A stretch of 64,000 bases of DNA from positions 85,865 to 149,864 of the forward strand of contig NZ_JBLKNX010000007.1 in assembly GCF_051414055.1 (NCBI RefSeq). The letters run 5' to 3'. A program made the translations under genes and the position numbers. A model generated the notes under the pieces. It saw only the letters and a list, made by a program, of their open reading frames with translations. It was not told where the DNA came from and searched no databases. The DNA is from Halosimplex halobium (GTDB taxonomy: Archaea > Halobacteriota > Halobacteria > Halobacteriales > Haloarculaceae). Positions 51,621 to 60,672 of the stretch are shown here, one piece after another; position 1 is the first letter of the stretch, and each line of letters opens with the position of its first letter.

Positions 51621-52823
51621 CTATCGGTCCGCCGCGATCCGCCGAAGATGCTCGGTCGTCCGCTCGACCGTCGTCGCCCAGTCGTAGCCGTCTTCGACGA
51701 CTACACGTGGCGAGTACGTCTCCCTGTTCCCGGTGACCGCCATCAGCGCGTCCGCGAACCCCTCGACGTCACCGACGGGAACTGTCTCGCCGCCGCCGTC
51801 GACGACGCCGGTGAGCTGGTCGAGCGCGCTCGTGACGGCGGGCACGCCGGTTGCCATCGCCTCCAGCACCGTGCGCGGCAGCCCCTCGGCCTCGCTCGGC
51901 AACACGAGCGCGTCGGCCGCCCGGTAGACCGCCGGCATCGACTCGTAGGGGAGGTGACCCAGGAACTGGACCGCGTCGTCGAGACCCCTTTCGCTGAGCT
52001 GTCGTTCGAGGTCCTCGCGAAGTGGACCGTCGCCGCAGACGGTGAACCTCGCTTCTGGTACCCGTTCGTGCAGGCGCTCGAAGGCCGCGAGCGCGTCGCC
52101 AGGGCGTTTCCCGTCGACGAGCCGACCCACGAAGAGGACCGCGGGGTCGCCGACCACATCGTCGTGCTGGGGGCCGTCTGGGGTGAACCGTGCCGTGTCG
52201 ATCCCGTTGGCGACGACCTCGATCGGGGTCGAGACGCCCAGCTCGCGGAGCCGGTCGCGGTCCTCGTCGGTGTAACAGAAAGCCACGTCCGCGCTGTCGA
52301 ACGTCCAGCGCCCGATCGTCCGGAGGTAGCCGTCGAAGACCCACTTCGGCGCAGTCTGGGAGTACAGGCCGTGGTTCGTGACCGCCAGCGGCGTCCCCGA
52401 CAACCGGCGAGCGAGTGCCGCGAGGTTCGTCGAGAAGTACAGGTGCGAGTGGGCGTGGACAACGTCGTACTCCCCGACCCGACGGAGGAACTGCGCGACG
52501 CCCGCGGAGACGGCGTTGCCGAGCGGCGCGGCGGTCGGCGGGAACCGGACCACCGTGTAACCGTCGCGCTGCTCCACGTGGGGCCAGTCCCCGTCGGCAC
52601 CGGGCGCGACCGCAAGCACCGTCACGTCGTGGCCCATCGCGGCTTGGTCGCGGCTCAGTGCGTGGACGTGGTAGGCACCCCCGCCGGCCACGTCCGGGTA
52701 GACCTTCTGTGCGACCCGCAGGATCCGGAGCGAGCGCGAGCGGTCGTCGGGACCTTCTGACTCGTCCTCTCCCTCGGATGTCCCCGGCGCTGTGTCCGGT
52801 ACCCTGCGACGGTCGCGCGTCAT
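51621..52823 (-). CDS. GT4 glycosyltransferase
   Basis: The 400-residue protein has the family 4 layout: an extended disordered N-terminus of about 30 residues, then VAQKVYPDVAGGGAYHVHAL with the glycine loop, VHAHSHLYFST, VANGIDTARFTP at the linker and LFVGRLVDGKRPGDALAA in the nucleotide domain. The E-x7-E motif is EAEGLPRTVLEAMA (near residue 314). The donor is unknown. It lies 13 bases downstream of the sugar-transferase gene (52837), on the same strand, so the two form one operon: an initiating transferase followed by a second glycosyltransferase. Confidence 0.83.
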   Translation of the reverse strand: MTRDRRRVPDTAPGTSEGEDESEGPDDRSRSLRILRVAQKVYPDVAGGGAYHVHALSRDQAAMGHDVTVLAVAPGADGDWPHVEQRDGYTVVRFPPTAAPLGNAVSAGVAQFLRRVGEYDVVHAHSHLYFSTNLAALARRLSGTPLAVTNHGLYSQTAPKWVFDGYLRTIGRWTFDSADVAFCYTDEDRDRLRELGVSTPIEVVANGIDTARFTPDGPQHDDVVGDPAVLFVGRLVDGKRPGDALAAFERLHERVPEARFTVCGDGPLREDLERQLSERGLDDAVQFLGHLPYESMPAVYRAADALVLPSEAEGLPRTVLEAMATGVPAVTSALDQLTGVVDGGGETVPVGDVEGFADALMAVTGNRETYSPRVVVEDGYDWATTVERTTEHLRRIAADR

Positions 52824-52836
52824 CGGGCGTGGAGAC

Positions 52837-54279
52837 TCATCGGTCGGTGTTAGGTCGGACGGTTCGGACCGCGTCGGCGCCGACCTTCCAGAGCTGCCGG
52901 ATCACGATCTTGAGGTCGAACCAGAACGACTGCCGGCGGATGTACTCCACGTCGTAGCGGAGCTTCTCCTCGGGGTCGTGACCCGTCGCGTCGTTGATCT
53001 GCGCGAGGCCGGTCAACCCCGGCCGGACGAACCACCGCCGGCGCCACGTGTCGGCGGCCGTCTCCATCTCTGTGTCCAGCTCCGGTCGCTCCGGGCGCGG
53101 GCCGACGACGCTCATGTCGCCGACGAGGATCGACCACAGCTGGGGGATCTCGTCGAGGTGAGTCTGCCGGAGGAACCGACCGACCCGGGTGACCCTGGGG
53201 TCGACCTCGCCGGCGTCCTCCTCGCTCAGTTTCGGCCCGGACGCGGCCTCGGCGTCGGTCACCATGCTTCGGAACTTGTACACCGGGAAGCGGTCGCCGA
53301 ACTCGGCGGTGCGCTCCTGGCTGTACAGCACCGGGCCGTGGCTGTCGAGCTTGACCGCGACGGCGACGGCGGCGATCACCGGCGCGAGCACGACCAGCCC
53401 CGTCGCGGCGAAGGCGATGTCGAACGCGCGCTTGACGACGTAGTCCTGGGTGTCCCAGGGTTCGAGGTCGATGTCGAGGAGTTCGCTCTCGGAGACGCCG
53501 CTGGTCAGCACGCTGTCGGCGTGGTCGCGGTGGACCTTCGCGACGACGCCGTGTTCGTAGCAGGTGTCGAGCGTCCCGAAGAACTCCATGCGGTCGGCGT
53601 CGCCGAACGCGAGGACGGCCGTGTCCACGTCGTAGGCGACGAGGACCTCCTCCAGCCGGGAGAGCCCGCCGAGACACTCCAGCTCCGCCAGGGGGTCGGC
53701 CTCGACGACGACGCCGCCGTCAGTGTAGCCGGCCCGCTCCGGGGACGCCTCGTCATCTCGACCCGCGAACGGCGAGACGTAGCCGACCACGTCGAGGTCG
53801 GTCGTCGCGAGCACGTCACCCATCGCCTCGGGGTCGTCGCCGACGAGGACGGCCCGTTCGGTGCCCGGCGGCCGGCGCCGGATCGCCGCCATCGTCACCG
53901 GGAGGACGACGAACAGCAGCCCGGTCACGATCATCAGCGTCGACCGCGGGAGCTTGTAGGTGTAGTTGTAGTAGCCCAGCGCGGCGAGGCCGACCATCGC
54001 CAGCAGGACCCGCTTCTGGGTCAGGAGGATGGTGTCGAGGATCCGCCGCGGCCGCGGCTTGAACACGGGCCACATCGCCGCGGCCACGACGCCGACCGTC
54101 GTCGCGACGGCGACCGTGAACTGCCCGCCCGCGAGCACCGCCGGCGCCGGCCCCCCGAAGTACGGGACCAGCGCGAACAGGTTCTGGACGAACGGGTGGT
54201 TCGCGACGAGGACGGCGAGGAGCGTCAGGGCCAGCGTCGCCCCCACGCTCGCGACCCGATACTGCCACCGCGAGTTCAT
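52837..54279 (-). CDS. WcaJ-like polyprenyl (dolichyl)-phosphate glycosylphosphotransferase
   Basis: The protein of about 480 residues has an N-terminal bundle of about four to five membrane helices, a Rossmann-like middle part (about residues 140-260) and a C-terminal bacterial sugar transferase domain. That domain has RAFDIAFAATGLVVL, the YKFRSMVTDAE motif, GRFLRQTHLDEIPQLW and VGPRPERPE followed by RPGLTGLAQIN. Such enzymes transfer a sugar-1-phosphate from a UDP-sugar to a lipid phosphate carrier and start glycan assembly. It is the only clear initiating enzyme seen in the island. A TATA box 23-30 bases upstream of the ATG at 54279 suggests a leaderless transcript. Confidence 0.87.
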   Translation of the reverse strand: MNSRWQYRVASVGATLALTLLAVLVANHPFVQNLFALVPYFGGPAPAVLAGGQFTVAVATTVGVVAAAMWPVFKPRPRRILDTILLTQKRVLLAMVGLAALGYYNYTYKLPRSTLMIVTGLLFVVLPVTMAAIRRRPPGTERAVLVGDDPEAMGDVLATTDLDVVGYVSPFAGRDDEASPERAGYTDGGVVVEADPLAELECLGGLSRLEEVLVAYDVDTAVLAFGDADRMEFFGTLDTCYEHGVVAKVHRDHADSVLTSGVSESELLDIDLEPWDTQDYVVKRAFDIAFAATGLVVLAPVIAAVAVAVKLDSHGPVLYSQERTAEFGDRFPVYKFRSMVTDAEAASGPKLSEEDAGEVDPRVTRVGRFLRQTHLDEIPQLWSILVGDMSVVGPRPERPELDTEMETAADTWRRRWFVRPGLTGLAQINDATGHDPEEKLRYDVEYIRRQSFWFDLKIVIRQLWKVGADAVRTVRPNTDR

Positions 54280-54301
54280 CACTCCCGATTCAGTAGCCCG
54301 T

Positions 54302-54309
54302 CATATAAG
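54302..54309 (-). promoter_or_regulatory. TATA box of the sugar-transferase gene
   Basis: On the minus strand CTTATATG lies 23-30 bases upstream of the ATG at 54279, in an AT-rich stretch. The remaining spacer to 54566 shows no gene. Confidence 0.5.
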
Positions 54310-54566
54310 GTCTATGCCACGATTATCGCGTTTGAGGTTACGATTCTCCGAAGGATCCATCGTGTATTACCGGTCGCATGACCCGATTTGAACTGCGGTG
54401 TCGATCGACTCGTACCGGTGACAGGACGTACCGAGGATACAGTCTTTTGACGACCGTTTTCGAAAAGGCTGTACAGTGTCGGCGGATCTATCCGACCAGA
54501 TACAGGAGGGCGGTCGATGAATCGCTGTCCTCTCTCAGACTATCATGAGGCCTCGACCCAGCAACC

Positions 54567-56987
54567 ATGACCGACGTTCGTGAAGAGACACAGCAGTTAC
54601 TCGCCGATCGCCCGGAACTCGCGCCTGCAGTGGAACACCTGGTTGAGATCGATGCTGACGGGGCGTGGGACTTCCACGATACATCCCTCGACTCCGGCGA
54701 GTTCGGCGAGATCGTCTCACAGGATATCGTCGCCCAGCAAGGGGACGCATATCGGCTTGTCGACCGTGAGGCGACGGCAGCCGCGCTCGACGGGAGCCCC
54801 GAAACCGACCCGTCCGGGTCGACATCCGGAACGACAGTCCCGGATCTCTCTCCCAACCTGACGTCGATGCGCTCGCGGCTGTCTCTCACTAGCCCACTCA
54901 CGAGCGGAGCGGTACTCGCGGGACTCCTCCTGATAGTGCTCCTCCGCACCGTGTTCGCGGCTGGAGCGGTGTTCCGGGACGGCACCGTCGTTCTCACGGG
55001 CAACGATCCGTATCGGTACCGCTACTGGACGGAGTACCTCCTCGATAGCGACATCCCGGCGTTTTCCCCGACAGCTCTCGGTGCGATCCCCGAATACGTC
55101 ACGAACCACGATACGCTGCTGATCGTCGTGATGTGGTGGTGGTCGAGGCTGTTCGGTGGATCCGCCGATGCGGCCGGACTCGTCCTCGCGTGGTATCCGG
55201 TCGGTGCCGCGGTCGTCGTCGGACTTGCAGTCTACGCGCTCGCTATCCGGGTGACTGGTGACCGCCGGGTCGGTCTCGCGACGCTCGCTCTCTACGCGGT
55301 GATGCCGGTGAGCGCCTATCGAACCATGGTTGGTTTCGCCGATCATCACGCGTTCGATTACCTCTGGCTGGCAGTCACGCTGCTCGCGCTCGGTGTTCTC
55401 GCGACAGCACACAGTGACCGTCTCAGGCGTCGCCGCGACGTGCTGGCCGGCTGTATCGGGCTCTCTGTCGGCGTTGCGGCCCAGACGCTCGCCTGGCGAG
55501 GCGGCCCGCTCCTCATCTTCCCGATCGGCCTCTACGTCTTCGGTCGAACGTTGCTCGACCTCCGAGAGGAGCGGTCTCCGCTCTCGGGTGGCCTTCCGCT
55601 GGTCGCGGGCCTCGGTGTCGCTGCGGTGCTCGCTCTCGTCCCCCACCTGGCCTGGGGGTGGTTGCCGATCTACCGAGCAGCGGCACCGCTTCTGTTGTTC
55701 GCGGGTTCGGTCGTCGTGGTCGCGGTCGGTGAGGCGAATTACCGCGCAGCGTACGGTGCGAGAGCGGCGTTCGTCGAACTTCTTGCAGTCGGTGCCGTCG
55801 GATCCGCAGTCCTCTGGACGGCAGTCCCGGCTCTCTCCAGCGGGCTGAGTGACTTTGTCGCGTACATGCAGACCTATACCGGGAGCGGTATCGCCGAGAC
55901 GCAGTCGCTGATCAGCGGCAATCTCGGCCTGTTTTTCGGCCCGGCACTGTTTTTCGGGTTCATCCTCTTTCTCGCCCTCCCGTACCTCGCTCTCGTATCC
56001 GTCCGCGGCGTTCGTTCGGGTGTCTCCCACTGGTTGCTCCTCTCGATCTACGGCTGGTACTTCTTCGTCCTGTCACTGGTCCAGCTCCGGTTCGCCGGCG
56101 AACTGTCGGTCGTGATCGCCCCTGTCGCCGGGCTCGGATTCGTCGACCTGGCCGCGCGACTCGACGTGACCCGGCCGGTCGACTTCAGACAAGACGCTGG
56201 AGATGCTACCCGATTTTCGGCCGACGGCTCCGGAGAGAGCGCTTCCCACTCGCTTTCCCTGCCGGACGGTCGAACGATCGGCTATCTCCTCGTCCTCTTC
56301 GTTCTGGTCGCGAGTTTCTCGTTCGTCCAGATACCGATCAAACAGGGTCAACTCACCGTCGACGACACCGAGTACCGGGCCGCGTCCTGGATGAGCGGAC
56401 ACGCATCCGAGCGCGGTTGGGCGTATCCCGACAACTACGTCTTCAGCTCGTGGGGCGACAACATGATGCTGAACTACTTCGTGAACAGTGAATCCAGGGA
56501 CTACGGTTACGCCAGGGAACACTACACCGACTTCCTCACGTCCGGGGCCCCGGAACAGTGGTACGATCGCCTCCGCGACCGGGCCGGATTCGTGGTCGTC
56601 CGCGACGACGATGCGGATCTGGGACCGCAGGCGATCCACAGCCGACTGACAGCCCAGTACGGGAGTCGAACGGACGATGCGCCTGCCCTCTCACACTATC
56701 GAGCGGTCTATACCAGTGACGACCGCCGACTGACGGTCTTTACGCTCGTTCCGGGAGCGACGATCTCCGGTCAGGCAGCCGCCAACGAGTCGGTCGTAGC
56801 CGAGACGGAGGTCGACATCCCGGGCACGGCGTTTACCTACCGCAATCAGGTTACCGCTGGAGCCGACGGCCGGTACTCGATCACGGTCCCGTACCCGGGT
56901 TCGTACGAGATCGGTGATCAGTCTGTCACTGTCTCAAAAACAGCCGTTCGAGAGGGCGGGAACGTCTCCGCAAGCGCCGGATCCTGA
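54567..56987 (+). CDS. AglB-like oligosaccharyltransferase (Stt3 family) with an extra N-terminal domain and a degenerate WWDYG motif
   Basis: The 806-residue protein has about 13 membrane helices followed by a soluble C-terminal domain, the Stt3/AglB layout. The acidic catalytic motifs are visible: D147 in TGNDPYRYRY and D259 in GFADHHAFDY, and IAETQSL matches the TIXE motif (near residue 449). The C-terminal motif, WWDYG in AglB, is S-W-G-D-N here (628-632). The first about 80 residues are acidic and look like a soluble, possibly winged-helix domain in front of the first helix at about residue 112; this is unusual for AglB. It may transfer the island's glycan to protein, with altered acceptor choice. 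Confidence 0.75.
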   Translation: MTDVREETQQLLADRPELAPAVEHLVEIDADGAWDFHDTSLDSGEFGEIVSQDIVAQQGDAYRLVDREATAAALDGSPETDPSGSTSGTTVPDLSPNLTSMRSRLSLTSPLTSGAVLAGLLLIVLLRTVFAAGAVFRDGTVVLTGNDPYRYRYWTEYLLDSDIPAFSPTALGAIPEYVTNHDTLLIVVMWWWSRLFGGSADAAGLVLAWYPVGAAVVVGLAVYALAIRVTGDRRVGLATLALYAVMPVSAYRTMVGFADHHAFDYLWLAVTLLALGVLATAHSDRLRRRRDVLAGCIGLSVGVAAQTLAWRGGPLLIFPIGLYVFGRTLLDLREERSPLSGGLPLVAGLGVAAVLALVPHLAWGWLPIYRAAAPLLLFAGSVVVVAVGEANYRAAYGARAAFVELLAVGAVGSAVLWTAVPALSSGLSDFVAYMQTYTGSGIAETQSLISGNLGLFFGPALFFGFILFLALPYLALVSVRGVRSGVSHWLLLSIYGWYFFVLSLVQLRFAGELSVVIAPVAGLGFVDLAARLDVTRPVDFRQDAGDATRFSADGSGESASHSLSLPDGRTIGYLLVLFVLVASFSFVQIPIKQGQLTVDDTEYRAASWMSGHASERGWAYPDNYVFSSWGDNMMLNYFVNSESRDYGYAREHYTDFLTSGAPEQWYDRLRDRAGFVVVRDDDADLGPQAIHSRLTAQYGSRTDDAPALSHYRAVYTSDDRRLTVFTLVPGATISGQAAANESVVAETEVDIPGTAFTYRNQVTAGADGRYSITVPYPGSYEIGDQSVTVSKTAVREGGNVSASAGS

Positions 56988-57024
56988 TATTGGGAGGTGT
57001 CCGGTGTAGCTGCTTGAAGCGTGT

Positions 57025-58233
57025 CTATTCGGCATCTGTGATCGCTGTTTCGACGACCGCTGTGATCTCCGACCGGAAGCGCTCGCGACCGTACTGAGTC
57101 GCCGACGCGACCAGTTCTGACTGGAGCGACCGCTGATGTCCGTTCTTCGAGTGGATTCGCTTCATCTTCCGGATCGCTTCGGCGGGCGATCCATAGGTCA
57201 GTTCGTCCCGATCACCGACGATCTCCGTCTGGCCGCCGCTGTCGTGAACGAAGGGTATCGTTCCACCGGCGACGAGTTCGGCGACGGCGATCCCGAAGTG
57301 TTCGAAGCGTCTCGCGTGAACGCCGTAACGGTGAGTTTCGATCAGTTCGACGAGACGGTCACGAGACACTCGCCCTTCGAGATGAACGTACCCTCTGTCC
57401 CCCGCGAGTCGCTCGATCCGGTCGACGTACTCGTCGCTGCCCGATGGGCCGATGAGGTGGAGATGCGTGTCGATCCCGGCCTCGCGGAGGCCGTCGACGA
57501 TCTCGATCGCGACGTGCTGGCGCTTCAGCGGATGTATCCGTCCGAGACAGACGATTCCGTCCGTCTGGCTCCCCCACTCCGGCGGGTCGAAGTCCGCGAC
57601 ACCGACGGGTGGGGCCACTACCTTCGCCGATTTTCCGGTCGTTTCGGCGAGCACCGACGCAGTCCACCGGGAGTTCGTTACGGTGACCGGCGTGTCACTG
57701 TCAGCCGGTGTTCCGGTTTCGGTCGGTCGGAGCATGCGACAGAGCCGGTGATACTGCGGATACAGCGACTCCTCGAAGCGTGTCCCGTACCGACGCATGG
57801 CCGCTGGTTCGAAGTACGGGAAGTGGACGTACTCCAGAGTCGGCCCGCGGGCGGCCAACTGACCGTCGGTGCTCACGAGAAGGTCGTGGCTGTCCTGCTG
57901 GCGAACGACGCGTCGCTCCATCACCGCCCGTCGCAGGAGCGGAAGGTCCGTGACGCCCGTGACGGCGCGTGCCGCGTCAGTCAGCCGGTCGACAGCGAGC
58001 CGCGCGGTCGACGCCGGCTGTTCCACATCGATCGGCGACTCGTCGCCCGCGCTGTTACCTGTCGAGAGGGCTGTCCCGAACGTCTCGTCCAGGGTGGCGA
58101 AGTCCGGGTCGTCTGCGGTATACACAGTCAGCTCGTGACCGGCGCCGTGGAGGGCCTGTAGCGTATTGGCAGCGACGGCCTCCGCACCACCCCCCGCCAT
58201 GAGCCCCGCGTGGAACACACCGATATCTGCCAT
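57025..58233 (-). CDS. GT4 glycosyltransferase
   Basis: The 402-residue protein has the GT-B organisation: VFHAGLMAGGGAEAVAANTL with the glycine loop at the N-terminus, VTNSRWTASVLAE and VVAPPVGVADF at the linker, VCLGRIHPLKRQHVAIEI in the nucleotide domain and RFEHFGIAVAELVAGG as the E-x7-E-like region. It carries an acidic insertion near residues 65-85. I chose the ATG at 58233, preceded by a TATA-like GATATAAG about 30 bases upstream; 8 extra codons upstream are less likely. The donor is unknown. Confidence 0.83.
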   Translation of the reverse strand: MADIGVFHAGLMAGGGAEAVAANTLQALHGAGHELTVYTADDPDFATLDETFGTALSTGNSAGDESPIDVEQPASTARLAVDRLTDAARAVTGVTDLPLLRRAVMERRVVRQQDSHDLLVSTDGQLAARGPTLEYVHFPYFEPAAMRRYGTRFEESLYPQYHRLCRMLRPTETGTPADSDTPVTVTNSRWTASVLAETTGKSAKVVAPPVGVADFDPPEWGSQTDGIVCLGRIHPLKRQHVAIEIVDGLREAGIDTHLHLIGPSGSDEYVDRIERLAGDRGYVHLEGRVSRDRLVELIETHRYGVHARRFEHFGIAVAELVAGGTIPFVHDSGGQTEIVGDRDELTYGSPAEAIRKMKRIHSKNGHQRSLQSELVASATQYGRERFRSEITAVVETAITDAE

Positions 58234-58402
58234 CCGATACCTGCTCTCTCGGTCCACGAGGGCTTATATCCGTCTCACTTCAGGCCGAGAAGACTGGTTG
58301 CGGTTCCCTCGTCGCCGGGTGCACGATACTAGTGCTTGCCTGTGGGATCGCGTCCCTTTTTGTCCATCACAGTCTGGTCGGTGGTACGTCGGTTCGCCCG
58401 CT

Positions 58403-59518
58403 ATGAAGATCACGCTCGTCTCGACACCGCCGGACGTTACCTCCGGAACGGGAAAGTACGCCGACCAGCTCGCAGACGCACTCGATACCAGCGTCGAGCT
58501 CGAGCGCGTGTACCTCCGGACCGACAGTGCCGACCCGATCCATTTCGTGAGACGGGCGATCGCTGCGAGCGCCACCGGGGCGGACGTGATCCACGTCCAG
58601 TTCGACTACGTGCTGTTCGGTCCACGCGGGCTCTACACGCCGCTGTTTTTCGGGGCGATCCGGGCGCTTGCGAACCGCGACGGGAGTTCGATCGTCGTGA
58701 CGGTCCACGAGGTGCTCACGCCCGACCTGGTCGCGCCCCCCGCCGCCCGGGCGAAGGGCGCCTACGTGAGCGCCCTGAACCGGATTCTCGACCGCTGTAG
58801 CGACCGACTCGTCTTCCTCTCCGAACAGGCCCGCGATCGGTTCAGCGACGACGTGCGTCGCCCTACGGCGACGGTGCTCCCCCACGGCGTCACCAGGGAC
58901 GTGCCGGTCTCCCCCGATCCGGCCGCAGCGCGGGCCGAGTTCGGGTATGGTCCCGACGATGTGGTCGTCGTCGAACCCGGCTACGTCAGCCCGCGGAAGG
59001 GGAGCGAAACGATGCTCGCGCTCGCCGAGCACTGTCCGGACTTCGAGTTCCTGCTCGCGGGTGGGCCACCGCGTGAACGCCACGACCAGTTCGTCGAGTC
59101 GCTACGTGCCCGGGCCCCTGCGAACGTCACGATCACGGGCCATCTCTCTGACGAGCGATTCCACGCTGCGTTCGCCGCTGCGGACCTCGTTGTCCTCCCG
59201 TACCACGAGACGACGCAGACGGGTATCGTCAACACCGTCAACCAGAGCGGCGTGTTCAACTGGGCGATGGCGCACCGAAAACCCGTTCTGGCGAGTGACT
59301 GCGACCGGTTCCGTGCGGTCGCCGACCGCTGGGGAACGCCGGCGCTGTTCGACGCCACCGATGTCGACGCTGCCGCGGCCCGCGTTCGCGAACTCGTCGC
59401 GGACGAGGACCGCCGCGCGGATCTACGCGACGCCTGCGGGGCGTATCTGGATGCGAACGACATGGCGACTGTCGCCGAGCGACACGTCGCTCTCTATCGG
59501 GAGGTCGCCGGAGCGTGA
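58403..59518 (+). CDS. GT4-like glycosyltransferase
   Basis: The 371-residue protein has ITLVSTPPDVTSGTGKYADQL at the N-terminus (glycine loop), HVQFDYVLFGP, the linker LPHGVTRDVP and a nucleotide domain with EPGYVSPRKGSETMLA. The canonical E-x7-E motif is not clear: the corresponding stretch reads YHETTQTGIVNTVNQ, so one of the acidic residues seems to be missing. It could have changed donor binding or be a subfamily with a different loop. The stop overlaps the GTG of the next gene (GTGA), so they are translated together. Confidence 0.78.
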   Translation: MKITLVSTPPDVTSGTGKYADQLADALDTSVELERVYLRTDSADPIHFVRRAIAASATGADVIHVQFDYVLFGPRGLYTPLFFGAIRALANRDGSSIVVTVHEVLTPDLVAPPAARAKGAYVSALNRILDRCSDRLVFLSEQARDRFSDDVRRPTATVLPHGVTRDVPVSPDPAAARAEFGYGPDDVVVVEPGYVSPRKGSETMLALAEHCPDFEFLLAGGPPRERHDQFVESLRARAPANVTITGHLSDERFHAAFAAADLVVLPYHETTQTGIVNTVNQSGVFNWAMAHRKPVLASDCDRFRAVADRWGTPALFDATDVDAAAARVRELVADEDRRADLRDACGAYLDANDMATVAERHVALYREVAGA

Positions 59519-60642
59519 GAGTGGCCTTCGTCTCGAACGTCGTCTACCCGTTCGTGACCGGGGGTGCGGAGAAGCGCATCTACGAGATCGGGCGTCGACT
59601 CGCCGACCGCGGGCACGATGTGACGGTGTACGGTCGCCACTACTGGGACGGTCCCGCGGAGCTGGAGTACGAGGGGATGACGCTCCGCGCGGTCGCGCCG
59701 GAACGCGATCTCTACGCCGGCGACCGGCGCTCGATCTCGGAGGCGGTTGACTTCGCCGCCAGAGCGACACCCACGCTCGTCCGACAGGCCGGTAACCACG
59801 ATGTTCTCGTGGCCTCCGTGTTCCCGTTCTTTCCCGTGCTTTCCACCCGACTCGCGGCGTCGCTCGGTTCGACCCCGCTCGTAACCACCTGGCACGAGGT
59901 CTGGCGGGAGTACTGGCGTGAGTATCTCGGTTATCCCGGATTGGCTGGGATGGCCGTCGAGCGGGCGGTGGCCAATATCCCCCAGCAACCTGTCGCTGTC
60001 TCGGGCGTGACCGCCGACCGCCTCGCCGGGCTCGGCGTCGACCGCGGCCGGATTTCCGTCGTCCCCAACGGCGTGGATATCGACCGGATCCGGTCGATCC
60101 CGCCTGCGGCGGACGGGTACGATATCGTCTTCGCCGGTCGGCTCGTCCCGGAGAAGCGCGTCGACCGACTCGTCCGGGCGTTCGCCGCCGCCGACGTGGA
60201 CGGGACGCTCGGTATCATCGGCGACGGGCCACAGCGGGACCGACTGGAACGACTGGCTGCCGACAGGGGGGTTACCGATGATGTCGACTTTCTCGGATTC
60301 CTCCCCGAGTCCGACGACGTTCTCGCGCAGTTCCGGGCAGCCGATATCTTCGCGACCGCCTCGACCCGCGAGGGGTTCGGGATCACCACGCTCGAAGCCC
60401 TCGCCGCAGATTGTACCGTCGTCGCGGCCGACCACCCGCGTTCGGCCGCCGCCGAAGTGGTCGGCGACGCGGGATTTCTGGTAGCGCCGTCGGTGTCCGC
60501 ACTGGCGGACGGCCTCGAAACCGCCTGCTCCGGCGAGCGCCCTCCCCTGGACCCGCGAGAGCGCGCTGGGACATTCGACTGGGAACGAGTGGCCGACGAC
60601 GCCGAACAGGTCTACGAGACGGCGTGTGGTTTCTCGGAGTGA
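59515..60642 (+). CDS. GT4 glycosyltransferase
   Basis: The 375-residue GT-B protein has VAFVSNVVYPFVTGGAEKRI with the glycine loop, ISVVPNGVDIDRI at the linker, VFAGRLVPEKRVDRLV in the nucleotide domain and the E-x7-E motif REGFGITTLEAL (near 284). It starts at a GTG overlapping the upstream stop codon, so it is coupled to the GT4-like gene at 58403. It is convergent with the GT2 gene at 60673 (30 bases between stops). Confidence 0.85.
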   Translation: MRVAFVSNVVYPFVTGGAEKRIYEIGRRLADRGHDVTVYGRHYWDGPAELEYEGMTLRAVAPERDLYAGDRRSISEAVDFAARATPTLVRQAGNHDVLVASVFPFFPVLSTRLAASLGSTPLVTTWHEVWREYWREYLGYPGLAGMAVERAVANIPQQPVAVSGVTADRLAGLGVDRGRISVVPNGVDIDRIRSIPPAADGYDIVFAGRLVPEKRVDRLVRAFAAADVDGTLGIIGDGPQRDRLERLAADRGVTDDVDFLGFLPESDDVLAQFRAADIFATASTREGFGITTLEALAADCTVVAADHPRSAAAEVVGDAGFLVAPSVSALADGLETACSGERPPLDPRERAGTFDWERVADDAEQVYETACGFSE

Positions 60643-60672
60643 CCGGCCCGCCGACTCGAAATCGTTCTGGAA

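Noticed and set aside
52792..54381. 529-residue open frame on the plus strand
   Set aside because: It is antisense to the WcaJ-like gene, which has clear motifs. The translation is Arg/Asp-rich and featureless.
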